A DNA stretch of 64,000 nt, taken from positions 1 through 64,000 of the forward strand of contig NZ_JAPKNI010000012.1 of assembly GCF_026343955.1 (NCBI RefSeq), read 5' to 3'. Shown piece by piece: positions 45,648 to 54,983 of the stretch. A model generated the notes under the pieces. The model worked only from the letters and a program-made list of their open reading frames with translations, did not search any database and had not been told where the DNA came from. The DNA comes from Kaistia defluvii (GTDB taxonomy: Bacteria; Pseudomonadota; Alphaproteobacteria; Rhizobiales; Kaistiaceae). The first letter of the stretch is position 1, and the number at the start of each line of letters is the position of its first letter. Position numbers and translations under genes: made by a program.

Positions 45648-47480
45648 TCACGGCGCCGTCTGGTACCAGGTCGGGTAGGTGTAGCCGGCGATCGCCTGCT
45701 TTTCGGGGTGGTCGACGCGGGCCCAGCGGGCGACCCACTGCTCCGGCAGGTAATAGAGCGGCACGACATAGTGCTGCGAGATCAGCACGCGATCGAGCGC
45801 GCGGACCGACTCGATGAAATCCTCCCGCTTCTCGGCCGAGAGAATGTCCTTCAGCATCGCGTCGATCGCCGGGCTCTTGGCGCCGACATAATTGTAGGAG
45901 CCGATCACGTCCGCCTGGGTGCTGGACCAGCGGAAGTTCTGCTCGTTGCCGGGCGACAGCGAAGATGGCCAGGACGTCATGATCATGTCGAAGTCGAATT
46001 CCTGCACGCGGCGCTCGTATTGCGCCGAATCGACCGTGCGGATGGTCGCCTTGATTCCGACGCGCGCCAGCGTGCGGGCATAAGCGAGGCCGACGCGCTC
46101 CTGCTCGCGGTCCTTGAGCAGCAGCTCGAAGGCCAGCGGCTGGCCGGTGGCCGTGTTGATCAGCGTATTGCCCTTCAGCTCGTATCCGGCGGATTGCAGC
46201 AGGTCGAGCGCCGAGCGCAGCAGCTTGCGGTCGCCGCCGGTGCCGTCGCTCTTCGCCGGGCGGTAGGTGCCGTCGAGCACGTCGGGCTCCACCGCGCCTG
46301 GGAATTCGGCCAGCAGCGCCTTTTCCTTGTCGGAAGCCGGGATGCCGATCGACGACAGCTCGGAACCTTCGAAATAGCTGGCATTGCGCTGGTAGACGCC
46401 GAAGAACAGGTTCTTGTCGAGCCATTCGAAATCGAGCAGCGAGGCCAGCGCCTTGCGCACGCGCACATCCTCGAAGATCGGCCGGCGAGTGTTCATGGCG
46501 AAGCCGAGCATGCCCTTCGGCACGCCGGTCTCGAAGCTCTCCTTGACCACGCGCCCGTCGGCGACGGCCGGGAAGTCATAGCCGCTGCGCCAGGTGGCCG
46601 GGTCGGCCTCGGCGTTGACGTCGTAAAGGCCCTTCTTGAAAGCCTCGAACATCGAGCTGCGGCTGCGGTAATAGTCGATGCGGATCTCGCCGAAATTGTC
46701 GAAGCCACGCTTGATCGGCAGGTCCTTGCCCCAGTAGTTCGGATCGCGCTTCAGCGTGAAGCGCTCGCCGGGCTTGATGTCGCCCATCAGATAGGGGCCG
46801 CTGCCGATCAGCGGCTTCAGGGTTGAGCGGTCGAAATTCTCGACGTCGGTGGCGTGCTTCGGCAGGATCGGCATCAGGCCGATCAGCAGCGGCAATTCGC
46901 GGTCGGCGCCGTCGCCGAAGGTCATGTGGACGCCATGCTCGCCGACCTTCTCGATCGTCTTCACCTTGGAATACCAGGAGCGGTAGTTCGGGCGCCCCTT
47001 GTCGCGCAGGATCTCGAGCGTGAAGATGACGTCTTCGGGCGTCACCGGCTGGCCATCCGAGAACCGCGCCTTGGGATTGAGGTTGAAGGTGATCGAACTG
47101 CGATCATCCGGGACGTCGACGCTCTCGGCCAGCAGGCCGTAAAGCGTGAAGGCCTCGTCGCGGTTGCGCGTCATCAGCGCCTCGAACACGTTGTTGCCGA
47201 GCGAAACGTCCCAGATGCCGCGCGCCGTCGTCTCCGCGCCCTTCACGATGAACGGGTTGAGGCTGTCATAGCTGCCGACGAAGGCGTAGGTGATTCTGCC
47301 TCCCTTCGGCGCGGCGGGATCGGCATAGGGCAGGTGGTCGAAATCCGCCGGCAGCTTGGGCTCGCCATGCATGGCGAGCCCATGGCGCGGCTCCGCCAGG
47401 GCGGTCCCGACGCACGGCAAGGTAGCAAAAGCTGCGAAAGCAAGGATAGCGGCCTTGGGCCAAAGGGTGCCGATCGGCAT
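45648..47480 (-). CDS. YejA-like ABC transporter binding protein (family 5)
   Basis: A 610-residue periplasmic solute-binding protein. The signal peptide (about 1-29) ends at ALA. The next block GLAMHGEPKLPADFDHLPYADPAAPKGG is typical of YejA-type proteins for peptides such as microcin C-like compounds, as is the long FNLNPKARFSDGQPVTPEDV segment. The start at 47480 has GGAGGAG eight bases upstream. No permease or ATPase genes accompany it here. An orphan gene beside mfd is unremarkable, but its partner transporter must lie elsewhere. Confidence 0.9.
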   Translation of the reverse strand: MPIGTLWPKAAILAFAAFATLPCVGTALAEPRHGLAMHGEPKLPADFDHLPYADPAAPKGGRITYAFVGSYDSLNPFIVKGAETTARGIWDVSLGNNVFEALMTRNRDEAFTLYGLLAESVDVPDDRSSITFNLNPKARFSDGQPVTPEDVIFTLEILRDKGRPNYRSWYSKVKTIEKVGEHGVHMTFGDGADRELPLLIGLMPILPKHATDVENFDRSTLKPLIGSGPYLMGDIKPGERFTLKRDPNYWGKDLPIKRGFDNFGEIRIDYYRSRSSMFEAFKKGLYDVNAEADPATWRSGYDFPAVADGRVVKESFETGVPKGMLGFAMNTRRPIFEDVRVRKALASLLDFEWLDKNLFFGVYQRNASYFEGSELSSIGIPASDKEKALLAEFPGAVEPDVLDGTYRPAKSDGTGGDRKLLRSALDLLQSAGYELKGNTLINTATGQPLAFELLLKDREQERVGLAYARTLARVGIKATIRTVDSAQYERRVQEFDFDMIMTSWPSSLSPGNEQNFRWSSTQADVIGSYNYVGAKSPAIDAMLKDILSAEKREDFIESVRALDRVLISQHYVVPLYYLPEQWVARWARVDHPEKQAIAGYTYPTWYQTAP

Positions 47481-47729
47481 GACAAACTCCTCCCGAAAAG
47501 GCCTCGGGCCTCGAATCGAATGAAAAAAAGCGTAGCACGAGCACTGGGGCAATCTTGTGCCAGCTAGAAATCCAAGCGTGGTCCGGCTATTGATGCGCCG
47601 AAGCTTCTCCGTCACCGTGTCGCCTCAATTGCTGGTCATCCAGCCTCGGCGCATGGCAGCCTGTGACATCAGCAGGAACCGTCGGTCGCCGAAGCGCAGG
47701 GTTTTGAGATAAACGCAAGGACACGCTCG

Positions 47730-48401
47730 ATGTCGCATCGTTGGAATTCTGGCCTGGTTCGGGTGCCGCATCTGGCTGCTGCCGCGCTGATCATGGCGCT
47801 GTCCGCTCCGGTGGCTTTCGCCCAGGACGCTCCCGCCGCCAAGGCGCCCGCCGCTGCTGCCAACGCAGCGCCGCCGGCGTCTCCCTGGGTCAAGGAGTGC
47901 GGCCAGGACCCGCAGTCCAAGAAGAAGCTCTGCATCACCTCGCAGGAACTTCGCGCCGAGACGAACCAGTTCATCGCTTCGCTGCAGATCCGCCAGCTCG
48001 AGGGCGAGCCGAAGATGGCGCTGACCGCCGTCGTGCTCACCGGCCAGCTGATCCAGCCGGGCCTGCGCGTTCAGGTTGACCAGAACAAGCCGGCCGAGCT
48101 GAAATACGTCGTCTGCGAGCCGAGCGTCTGCTACGCCCAGGCCGAGATCGACGCGGCCTTCGTCGCATCGATGAAGAAGGGCGGCAAGGTCACCGCGATC
48201 TCGCTCAACCCGCAGGGCAAGCCGATGGTCTTCCCGTTCTCGCTCGCCGGCTTCACCAAGGTGGTGGATGGCGAGGGCCTCGACCGCGCTGCCGGCAAGG
48301 CGCGCCGCGACGCCCTGCAGGACCAGTTGCAGAAGAACGCCGAAGAGAACCGCAAGAAGCTCATCGAGCAGCAGAACAAGGAACGCGGCTCCGCCAACTG
48401 A
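47730..48401 (+). CDS. IalB family (invasion-associated locus B) protein
   Basis: A 223-residue secreted protein. Signal peptide 1-31 ends at AFA. The IalB-like core (about 50-180) begins SPWVKECGQDPQSKKKLCITSQE and includes the cysteine pair in CEPSVCYAQAEID. The C-terminal tail after 190 is a charged helical stretch. IalB proteins were named for Bartonella erythrocyte invasion but are widespread in free-living Rhizobiales, so a virulence role should not be inferred. It is followed by a terminator. Confidence 0.9.
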   Translation: MSHRWNSGLVRVPHLAAAALIMALSAPVAFAQDAPAAKAPAAAANAAPPASPWVKECGQDPQSKKKLCITSQELRAETNQFIASLQIRQLEGEPKMALTAVVLTGQLIQPGLRVQVDQNKPAELKYVVCEPSVCYAQAEIDAAFVASMKKGGKVTAISLNPQGKPMVFPFSLAGFTKVVDGEGLDRAAGKARRDALQDQLQKNAEENRKKLIEQQNKERGSAN

Positions 48402-48420
48402 GCCGCCGATCCCTCGATCG

Positions 48421-48450
48421 AAAAGGCGCGTCCGCGAGGGCGCGCCTTTT
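48421..48450 (+). terminator. Terminator of the IalB-family gene
   Basis: AAAAGGCGCG and CGCGCCTTTT pair around a ten-base loop and the stem runs into TTTTTTG, 19 bases beyond the stop codon. A standard Rho-independent terminator. Confidence 0.88.
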
Positions 48451-48573
48451 TTGTTTCAGGGCCAACAGGGTACAACCTGGCGTCGCATCGCTTGCCGGAG
48501 CGATCGGACGGTTGATTGCGTCGGGGATTAGCGGCACCTTGCGACGATTCTAATTTGGGAGTGGTCGTTCGTC

Positions 48574-49047
48574 GTGAATTCCCCCGAGCCATGGAGCGCA
48601 GCGCGCGCCGCCGAGATCATCGCAGCCCAATTGGATTGCGAGGGTCCGGCCCTTCCGATCCTCCATGCCATCCAGGCGACGTTCGGCTTCGTGCCGGAAG
48701 CCGTCGAACCGATGATCGCCGAAGCGCTGAACCTGTCGCGCGCCGAGGTGCATGGCGTCGTCACCTTCTATCATGACTTCCGCCGCAAGCCGGCCGGGCG
48801 CCACGTGCTGAAGCTGTGCCGGGCCGAGGCGTGCCAGTCGATGGGCGCCGATGCGCTCGCGACCCGCGCGGAACAGGCGCTCGGCATCCGGTTCGGCGAG
48901 ACCACGCCGGACGGTCGCGTCACCCTGGAGCCGATCTATTGCCTCGGGCTTTGCGCCACCGCGCCCTCCGCCATGCTGGATGGCCGCGTGATCGGCAGGC
49001 TCGACGCGCGGCGGCTGGATCGCCTGGTTTCGGAGACGCAGGCGTGA
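48574..49047 (+). CDS. fdsG: Formate dehydrogenase gamma subunit
   Basis: A 157-residue NuoE-like subunit of the cytosolic NAD-dependent formate dehydrogenase. Four cysteines for one 2Fe-2S cluster are C82 and C87 (CRAEACQSMGAD) and C123 and C127 (CLGLCATAP). The predicted start is GTG at 48574 with GGGAG about 12 bases upstream, a weaker spacing. Its stop overlaps the fdsB start (GTGA), so they are translationally coupled. It passes electrons in the diaphorase part of the enzyme. Confidence 0.93.
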   Translation: MNSPEPWSAARAAEIIAAQLDCEGPALPILHAIQATFGFVPEAVEPMIAEALNLSRAEVHGVVTFYHDFRRKPAGRHVLKLCRAEACQSMGADALATRAEQALGIRFGETTPDGRVTLEPIYCLGLCATAPSAMLDGRVIGRLDARRLDRLVSETQA

Positions 49048-50600
49048 GCGCGCGGTTCTTCATTCCCGGCGATGCCGGTGCGGTCGCGGTCGGCGCGGAC
49101 GAGGTCGCCACGGCGTTCGAGGCGGCGGCGACGGCCAAGGGGCTGACGCTCGACATCGTCCGCAACGGATCGCGCGGCCTGTACTGGCTGGAGCCGATGG
49201 TCGAGGTCGAGACGGCCGCCGGCCGCGTCGCCTATGGCCCGGTCTCGGCCGACGACGTCCCGGCGCTGCTCGAGGCCATGCTAGCCGGTGAGCCGCATGC
49301 GCTTCTGCTCGGGCCAACGGAAGAGATCCCCTGGCTGAAGCGCCAGACGCGCCTGACCTTCGCGCGCTGCGGCATCGTCGATCCCCGTTCGCTGGAGGAC
49401 TATCGCGCCCATGGCGGCTACAAGGGGCTGGAGAACGCGCTCGCCCTTGGCGCGGAAGCGACGATCGAGGCGGTCGTTCAATCCGGCCTGCGCGGTCGCG
49501 GCGGCGCAGGCTTCCCGACCGGAATCAAGTGGCGCACGGTCGCCGCGACCCAAGCCGAGCAGAAATACATCGTCTGCAATGCCGATGAGGGCGACAGCGG
49601 CACCTTCGCCGATCGCATGATCATCGAGGGCGATCCGTTCGTGATGATCGAGGGCATGACGATATCAGGTATCGCCGTCGGCGCGACGCGCGGCTATCTC
49701 TATATCCGCTCGGAATACCCGCATGCCGTCGCGAGGATGGAAGAAGCGATCCGGACTGCCCGCGCGGCGGGCTATCTGGGCCGGGCGGTTGCCGGCTCCG
49801 CCTTCGACTTCGACATGGAAGTGCGGGTCGGTGCAGGGGCCTATGTCTGCGGCGAGGAGACCGCGCTGCTCGAGAGCCTCGAGGGCCGGCGCGGCGTCGT
49901 GCGGGCCAAGCCGCCGCTGCCGGCGCACAAGGGCCTGTTCGGCAAGCCGACCGTCATCAACAACGTCATCTCGCTGGCCACCGTGCCGATCATCCTCGCC
50001 GAGGGCGCTGCGGCCTATCGCGATTTCGGCATGGGCCGCTCGCGCGGGACGATGCCGATCCAGATCGCCGGCAATGTGAAGCATGGCGGCCTCTATGAGG
50101 TCGCCTTCGGCGTCACGCTCGGCGAACTGGTCGACGAGATCGGCGGTGGCACGGCGTCCGGCCGGCCGGTTCGGGCCGTGCAGGTCGGCGGGCCGCTCGG
50201 CGCCTATTTCCCGCGCGCCCTGTTCGATACGCCGTTCGACTACGAAGCCTTCGCGGGCAAGGACGGCCTGATCGGCCATGGCGGCATCGTCGTCTTCGAC
50301 GACACGGTCGACATGGCGAAGCAGGCGCGTTTCGCGATGGAATTCTGCGCGCTCGAATCCTGCGGCAAGTGTACGCCCTGCCGCATCGGTTCGACGCGCG
50401 GGGTCGAGACGGTCGACAGGATCATGCGTGGCGAAGACCGCGAGAAGAACCTCGTCGTGCTCGAAGACCTCTGCCACACGATGAAATTCGGGTCCCTCTG
50501 TGCACTTGGCGGCTTTACGCCCTATCCTGTCATGAGTGCGCTCCACCATTTCCCCGAGGATTTCGGCGCCACGACGCCGGTCCTCGAAGCCGCACGCTAG
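49044..50600 (+). CDS. fdsB: Formate dehydrogenase beta subunit
   Basis: A 518-residue NuoF-like NADH-binding subunit. The N-terminal part (about 1-100) is thioredoxin-like. The NADH/FMN site includes GRGGAGFPTGIKW and the YVCGEETALLESLEG block. The C-terminal 4Fe-4S cluster cysteines lie in ESCGKCTPCRIGSTRG plus one further downstream. A GTG start is used, overlapping fdsG. Its TAG stop is the last bases of the left arm start of a 20-base hairpin belonging to repeat copy 2. Confidence 0.95.
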   Translation: MSARFFIPGDAGAVAVGADEVATAFEAAATAKGLTLDIVRNGSRGLYWLEPMVEVETAAGRVAYGPVSADDVPALLEAMLAGEPHALLLGPTEEIPWLKRQTRLTFARCGIVDPRSLEDYRAHGGYKGLENALALGAEATIEAVVQSGLRGRGGAGFPTGIKWRTVAATQAEQKYIVCNADEGDSGTFADRMIIEGDPFVMIEGMTISGIAVGATRGYLYIRSEYPHAVARMEEAIRTARAAGYLGRAVAGSAFDFDMEVRVGAGAYVCGEETALLESLEGRRGVVRAKPPLPAHKGLFGKPTVINNVISLATVPIILAEGAAAYRDFGMGRSRGTMPIQIAGNVKHGGLYEVAFGVTLGELVDEIGGGTASGRPVRAVQVGGPLGAYFPRALFDTPFDYEAFAGKDGLIGHGGIVVFDDTVDMAKQARFAMEFCALESCGKCTPCRIGSTRGVETVDRIMRGEDREKNLVVLEDLCHTMKFGSLCALGGFTPYPVMSALHHFPEDFGATTPVLEAAR

Positions 50601-50700
50601 ATTATCTCGCCGTTTCGGAGAAACGGCGAGATAATCTAGCTCCTTGCTTTGACGCGTTTTCTTCACGCGAACCGTTACACACTTCGCTTGAAAACGCTTT
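50597..50700 (-). repeat. Dispersed palindromic repeat, family C copy 2
   Basis: The same composite as at 1-101, reversed. A perfect 20-base-pair stem (50597-50616 with 50620-50639, loop GGA) begins at the TAG stop of fdsB. After a short spacer, GCGTTTTC (50654-50661) and GAAAACGC (50690-50697) face each other. It fills the gap between fdsB and fdsA, ending near the fdsA ribosome-binding site. Confidence 0.85.
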
Positions 50701-50712
50701 TAGGAGATCGCC

Positions 50713-53559
50713 ATGTCGCTCATCCACGAGATCGATCACGGCACGCCGCGCTCCAAGTCCGAAACGATGGTGACGCTGACCATCGATGGCGAGACCATGA
50801 CCGTGCCGAAAGGCACCTCGATCATGCGCGCCGCCAGCGAGATGGGCACGGCGATCCCGAAGCTCTGCGCCACCGACATGGTCGAGGCGTTCGGCTCCTG
50901 CCGCCTTTGCCTGGTCGAGATCGAGGGCAGGGCGGGAACGCCCGCCTCCTGCACCACGCCGGTGATGCCAGGCATGGTGGTGAAGACCCAGACGGACCGG
51001 CTGAAGCGGCTGCGCAAGGGCGTGATGGAGCTCTACATCTCCGACCATCCGCTCGACTGCCTGACCTGCGCCGCCAATGGCGATTGCGAACTGCAGGACA
51101 TGGCGGGCGCGGTCGGATTGCGCGACGTTCGCTACGGCCATGAGGGGCACAACCACCCCAATCCGGGCCTCGACGAGTCGAACCCCTATTTCACCTACGA
51201 CCCGTCCAAATGCATCGTGTGCTCGCGCTGCGTGCGCGCCTGCGAGGAGGTGCAGGGCACCTTCGCGCTGACGATTGCCGGGCGCGGCTTTGATTCCGTC
51301 GTTTCTCCCGGCATGGAAGAGAGCTTCCTCGGCTCGGAATGCGTTTCCTGCGGCGCCTGCGTGCAGGCCTGCCCGACCGCGACCCTGACGGAAAAGATGG
51401 TGATCGAGATCGGCCAGCCCGAGCATTCGGTCATCACCACCTGCGCCTATTGCGGCGTCGGCTGCACCTTCAAGGCCGAGATGCGCGGCAACGAGGTCGT
51501 CCGCATGGTGCCCTGGAAGGACGGCAAGGCGAACCGGGGCCATTCCTGCGTCAAGGGACGCTTCGCCTGGGGCTATGCCAGCCACAAGGAGCGCATCCTC
51601 AACCCGATGATCCGCGAAAGCATCGACCAGCCCTGGCGCGAAGTGTCGTGGGAAGAGGCGATCGCCCACACGGCGTCCGAGTTCAAGCGCATCCAGGCCA
51701 AATATGGCCGGCTGTCGATCGGCGGCATTACCTCGTCGCGCTGCACCAACGAGGAGACCTTCCTCGTCCAGAAATTGATCCGCGGCGGCTTCGGCAACAA
51801 CAATGTCGATACCTGCGCCCGGGTCTGCCATTCACCGACCGGCTATGGCCTGAGCCAGACTTATGGCACCTCGGCGGGCACGCAGGATTTCGATTCGGTC
51901 GAGCAGTCCGACGTCATCCTGCTGATCGGCGCCAACCCGACCGACGCGCATCCCGTCTTCGGCTCGCGCATGAAGAAGCGTCTGCGCGAGGGCGCGAAGC
52001 TGATCGTGCTCGATCCGCGCCGCATCGACCTCGTGCGCATGCCGCATGTCGAGGCGTCCTATCACCTGCCGCTGCGCCCTGGCACCAACGTCGCCGTGCT
52101 GACGGCACTCGCCCATGTCATCGTGACCGAGGGGCTGGCCGACGAGGCCTTCGTGCGCGAGCGCTGCGACTGGGACGAGTTCCAGGACTGGGCCAGTTTC
52201 GTCGCCGACCCGCGCCACAGCCCGGAGGCGATCGCCGAGCTTTGCGGCGTTCCGGCCGAGGACATTCGCGCGGCGGCCCGGCTCTACGCCACCGGGGGCA
52301 ATGGCGCGATCTATTACGGCCTCGGCGTCACCGAGCACAGCCAGGGCTCGACCACGGTGATGGCGATCGCCAACCTCGCCATGGCAACCGGCAATATCGG
52401 CCGCCCCGGCGTCGGCGTGAACCCGCTGCGCGGCCAGAACAACGTCCAGGGCGCATGCGACATGGGCTCGTTCCCGCACGAGTTCTCCGGCTATCGCCAT
52501 GTCTCGGGCGACGACACGCGGCAATTGTTCGAATCGCTCTGGGGCGTGGCCTTGGACAGCGAGCCGGGCCTGCGCATCCCCAACATGCTCGACGCAGCCG
52601 TCGACGGCATCTTCAAGGGCCTCTATGTCCAGGGCGAGGACATCCTGCAGTCCGACCCGGACACCCGCCATGTCGCGGCCGGCCTCGCGGCGATGGAATG
52701 CGTCGTCGTGCAGGACCTGTTCCTGAACGAGACGGCCAATTACGCGCATGTTTTCCTGCCGGGCTCGACCTTCCTGGAGAAGGACGGCACCTTCACCAAT
52801 GCCGAGCGGCGCATCCAGCGCGTGCGCAAGGTAATGCCGTCGAAATCCGGCAAGGCGGACTGGGAGATCACGCTCGATATCGCCCAGGCCATGGGCTTCG
52901 ACATGCACTACGCCCATCCGTCCGAGATCATGGACGAGATCGCGGCGCTGACGCCGAGTTTTTCAGGCGTCTCCTACGCCAAGCTCGACGCCGAGGGCTC
53001 GGTGCAGTGGCCCTGCAACGAGAAGGCGCCGCTGGGCACGCCGGTCATGCATATCGATGGCTTCGTGCGCGGCAAGGGCCGCTTCATGGTCACCGAATAT
53101 GTCGCGACCGACGAGCGCACCGGCCCGCGCTTCCCGCTGCTGCTCACCACCGGGCGCATCCTGTCGCAATACAATGTGGGCGCGCAGACGCGGCGGACCG
53201 AGAATGTCGTCTGGCATGGCGAGGACCGGCTGGAGATCCATCCGCACGACGCCGAGCAGCGCGGCATCCAGGCCGGCCAGTGGGTCAAGCTCGCCAGCCG
53301 GTCCGGCGAGACCAGCCTGCGCGCGCTGATCACCGAGCGCGTCGCGCCGGGTGTCGTCTACACGACCTTCCATCACCCCGGCACCCAGGCGAATGTCGTC
53401 ACCACCGACTTCTCCGACTGGGCCACCAATTGCCCGGAATACAAGGTGACGGCGGTACAGGTCATGCCTTCCAACGGTCCGACCGCCTGGCAGGAAGACT
53501 ATGACGAGCAGGCCCGCCAAAGCCGCCGGATCGCGCCGCATGTCGAGGCGGCGGAGTAG
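50713..53559 (+). CDS. fdsA: Formate dehydrogenase alpha subunit
   Basis: A 948-residue molybdenum subunit oxidising formate to CO2. An N-terminal 2Fe-2S ferredoxin domain uses C52, C63, C66 and C80. Further 4Fe-4S cysteine groups are CIVCSRCVRAC near 167 and CVSCGACVQAC near 210. The CAYCGVGC motif near 244 binds another cluster, before the bis-MGD domain. The Mo ligand is C372 with the neighbouring H373 (ARVCHSPT), so it is a cysteine, not selenocysteine, enzyme. The ATG at 50713 has AGGAG eight bases upstream. Confidence 0.97.
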   Translation: MSLIHEIDHGTPRSKSETMVTLTIDGETMTVPKGTSIMRAASEMGTAIPKLCATDMVEAFGSCRLCLVEIEGRAGTPASCTTPVMPGMVVKTQTDRLKRLRKGVMELYISDHPLDCLTCAANGDCELQDMAGAVGLRDVRYGHEGHNHPNPGLDESNPYFTYDPSKCIVCSRCVRACEEVQGTFALTIAGRGFDSVVSPGMEESFLGSECVSCGACVQACPTATLTEKMVIEIGQPEHSVITTCAYCGVGCTFKAEMRGNEVVRMVPWKDGKANRGHSCVKGRFAWGYASHKERILNPMIRESIDQPWREVSWEEAIAHTASEFKRIQAKYGRLSIGGITSSRCTNEETFLVQKLIRGGFGNNNVDTCARVCHSPTGYGLSQTYGTSAGTQDFDSVEQSDVILLIGANPTDAHPVFGSRMKKRLREGAKLIVLDPRRIDLVRMPHVEASYHLPLRPGTNVAVLTALAHVIVTEGLADEAFVRERCDWDEFQDWASFVADPRHSPEAIAELCGVPAEDIRAAARLYATGGNGAIYYGLGVTEHSQGSTTVMAIANLAMATGNIGRPGVGVNPLRGQNNVQGACDMGSFPHEFSGYRHVSGDDTRQLFESLWGVALDSEPGLRIPNMLDAAVDGIFKGLYVQGEDILQSDPDTRHVAAGLAAMECVVVQDLFLNETANYAHVFLPGSTFLEKDGTFTNAERRIQRVRKVMPSKSGKADWEITLDIAQAMGFDMHYAHPSEIMDEIAALTPSFSGVSYAKLDAEGSVQWPCNEKAPLGTPVMHIDGFVRGKGRFMVTEYVATDERTGPRFPLLLTTGRILSQYNVGAQTRRTENVVWHGEDRLEIHPHDAEQRGIQAGQWVKLASRSGETSLRALITERVAPGVVYTTFHHPGTQANVVTTDFSDWATNCPEYKVTAVQVMPSNGPTAWQEDYDEQARQSRRIAPHVEAAE

Positions 53560-53562
53560 GGG

Positions 53563-54378
53563 ATGCAACCGCCCTTTCTCCGCGTGCCGAGAACGCTCTG
53601 GCGCGCCGAGGGCGCGTCGGCCGGCGAGCGCGCGATTCCCGAGGAGGTCGCCGTCGCGCTGACCTATGACGGCAGCACCCAGGCCGTGATGATGGCGACG
53701 CCGTCGGATTTGGAGGATTTCGCCGTCGGCTTCAGCCTGTCGGAGGGGATCATTCAGCATCCCTCCGAGATCGAGCGCTTCGAGATCGTGGAGCAGGCGA
53801 TCGGCGTCGAATTGCGCATGTGGCTCGCAGCCTCGCGCGGCCAGGCGCTGGCGAGCCGCCGGCGCTACATGGCCGGGCCTACCGGCTGCGGCCTCTGCGG
53901 CATCGACAGCCTCAGCGAGGCGATGCGCCCTCTGCCTGTCCTTGGCGAGGCGATGCGTGTGAGTGCTTCGGAAATCCGGGCCGCCCTGGCCGCGCTGGGG
54001 CCGCTCCAGCGCTTCAACCGCGAGACCCGCGCGATGCATGCCGCCGCCTTTGTGCGGGCCGGCGAAGGCGTCGTGGCGCTGCGCGAGGATGTCGGCCGCC
54101 ACAATGCGCTCGACAAGCTCTGCGGCGCGCTGGCGCGCGGCGGCTTCGACGCGTCCTCGGGCATGGTGCTTTTGACCAGCCGCGTCTCGGTCGAGATGGT
54201 GCAGAAGACCGCGATGATCGGCGCGCCGCTGATTGTCGCCGTCTCCGCGCCGACCGCGCTTGCCGTCCGCACGGCCGATGCCGCCGGCATCACGCTTGTC
54301 GCCATCGCACGGGGCGACGGCTTTGAAGTTTTCACCCACCCCGACCGCATTGCCGAGGAAGCCGCCGCCCATGTCTGA
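53563..54378 (+). CDS. fdhD: Formate dehydrogenase sulfurtransferase FdhD
   Basis: A 271-residue chaperone that passes sulfur from a cysteine desulfurase to the molybdenum cofactor of FdsA. The conserved CxxC is TGCGLCG (C109, C112). The segment VGRHNALDKLCGA and the C-terminal LTSRVSVEMVQKTAMIGAP are family hallmarks. It lies three bases after fdsA and overlaps fdsD by eight bases, so it is co-translated with the enzyme it matures. Confidence 0.95.
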   Translation: MQPPFLRVPRTLWRAEGASAGERAIPEEVAVALTYDGSTQAVMMATPSDLEDFAVGFSLSEGIIQHPSEIERFEIVEQAIGVELRMWLAASRGQALASRRRYMAGPTGCGLCGIDSLSEAMRPLPVLGEAMRVSASEIRAALAALGPLQRFNRETRAMHAAAFVRAGEGVVALREDVGRHNALDKLCGALARGGFDASSGMVLLTSRVSVEMVQKTAMIGAPLIVAVSAPTALAVRTADAAGITLVAIARGDGFEVFTHPDRIAEEAAAHV

Positions 54379-54604
54379 GCGCTCGTCCGAAAAGCTCGTC
54401 CACATGGCGAACCAGATTGGAACGTTCTTCGCCAGCCAGGGCGCGGAGCAGGCGCCGGCCGCGATCGCCGATCATCTGCGCAAGTTCTGGGACCCCAGGA
54501 TGCGGGCCGGAATCCTGGCCCATCTGGAAGCCGGCGGCGCCGACCTGGACCCGCTGGTGCGCCAGGCGGTCGAGCGGCTGCGGACGATGACGGCGGCCCG
54601 GTGA
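54371..54604 (+). CDS. fdsD: Formate dehydrogenase delta subunit
   Basis: A 77-residue FdsD protein, the small accessory subunit. It begins ERSSEKLVHMANQIGTFFASQG and contains the FWDPRMRAGILAHL segment typical of the family. It is needed for activity and cofactor insertion in known FDS enzymes. Its start is inside the end of fdhD. It closes the fdsG-B-A-fdhD-D operon; no fdsC is seen here. Confidence 0.9.
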   Translation: MSERSSEKLVHMANQIGTFFASQGAEQAPAAIADHLRKFWDPRMRAGILAHLEAGGADLDPLVRQAVERLRTMTAAR

Positions 54605-54678
54605 CGCGGTCACGGCGCCAGGGCTGAGTGAGGCGAGTTGCGTTAGGGAGTGGTCCAGTCCGATCCCACGCGCTCCGT

Positions 54679-54731
54679 CGTCATCCCGCACGCCGGGAAG
54701 TAGGGATCCCGGGGCTTCGCCCGGGATGACG
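54679..54731. repeat. GTCATCCCG-type palindromic repeat (family D)
   Basis: CGTCATCCCG (54679-54688) and CGGGATGACG (54722-54731) are perfect inverse arms; an inner TCCCGGG-GCTTCG-CCCGGGA hairpin lies at 54707-54726. Related to the element at 34543-34650. It lies about 75 bases past the fdsD stop and may end the fds transcript. Confidence 0.7.
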
Positions 54732-54928
54732 CCAGTGGATTGGGAACGGGGAGCCAAACCGCGACCGGCCGGCGCGGCTCTTCGAGAATCTGCCATGAAC
54801 CGTCCGTGTGAAATTCAACGGCTCGCACCCTGTAGCCCCGCCCGAGTTATCCCCACGCCAAACCGGCAGGAACGCTACGTTTTCGGGCGTTCGGCCGCCC
54901 TGGCGCGGAAAACATGCGTTTTAGGACT

Positions 54929-54956
54929 TTGCAAGCCGACACAGGCTTTGCTATAG
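54929..54956 (+). promoter_or_regulatory. Promoter of the tRNA-Asn pair
   Basis: TTGCAA at 54929-54934 and CTATAG at 54951-54956 (16-base spacing, or TATAGC at 17) precede the first tRNA by about 28 bases. Placement and spacing fit a housekeeping promoter. Confidence 0.6.
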
Positions 54957-54983
54957 CCTCGCTCACAGCAGCGGCGACGCTGT

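Larger units (their letters stand above)
54605..54983. other. Intergenic region between fdsD and tRNA-Asn
   Basis: This 379-base gap contains the D-type repeat at 54679-54731 and the tRNA-Asn promoter at 54929-54956. I see no gene in the rest. Confidence 0.6.

Noticed and set aside
47730-48401. IalB protein as evidence of a pathogen
   Set aside because: The family is widespread in free-living Rhizobiales, and nothing else in the window suggests host invasion.
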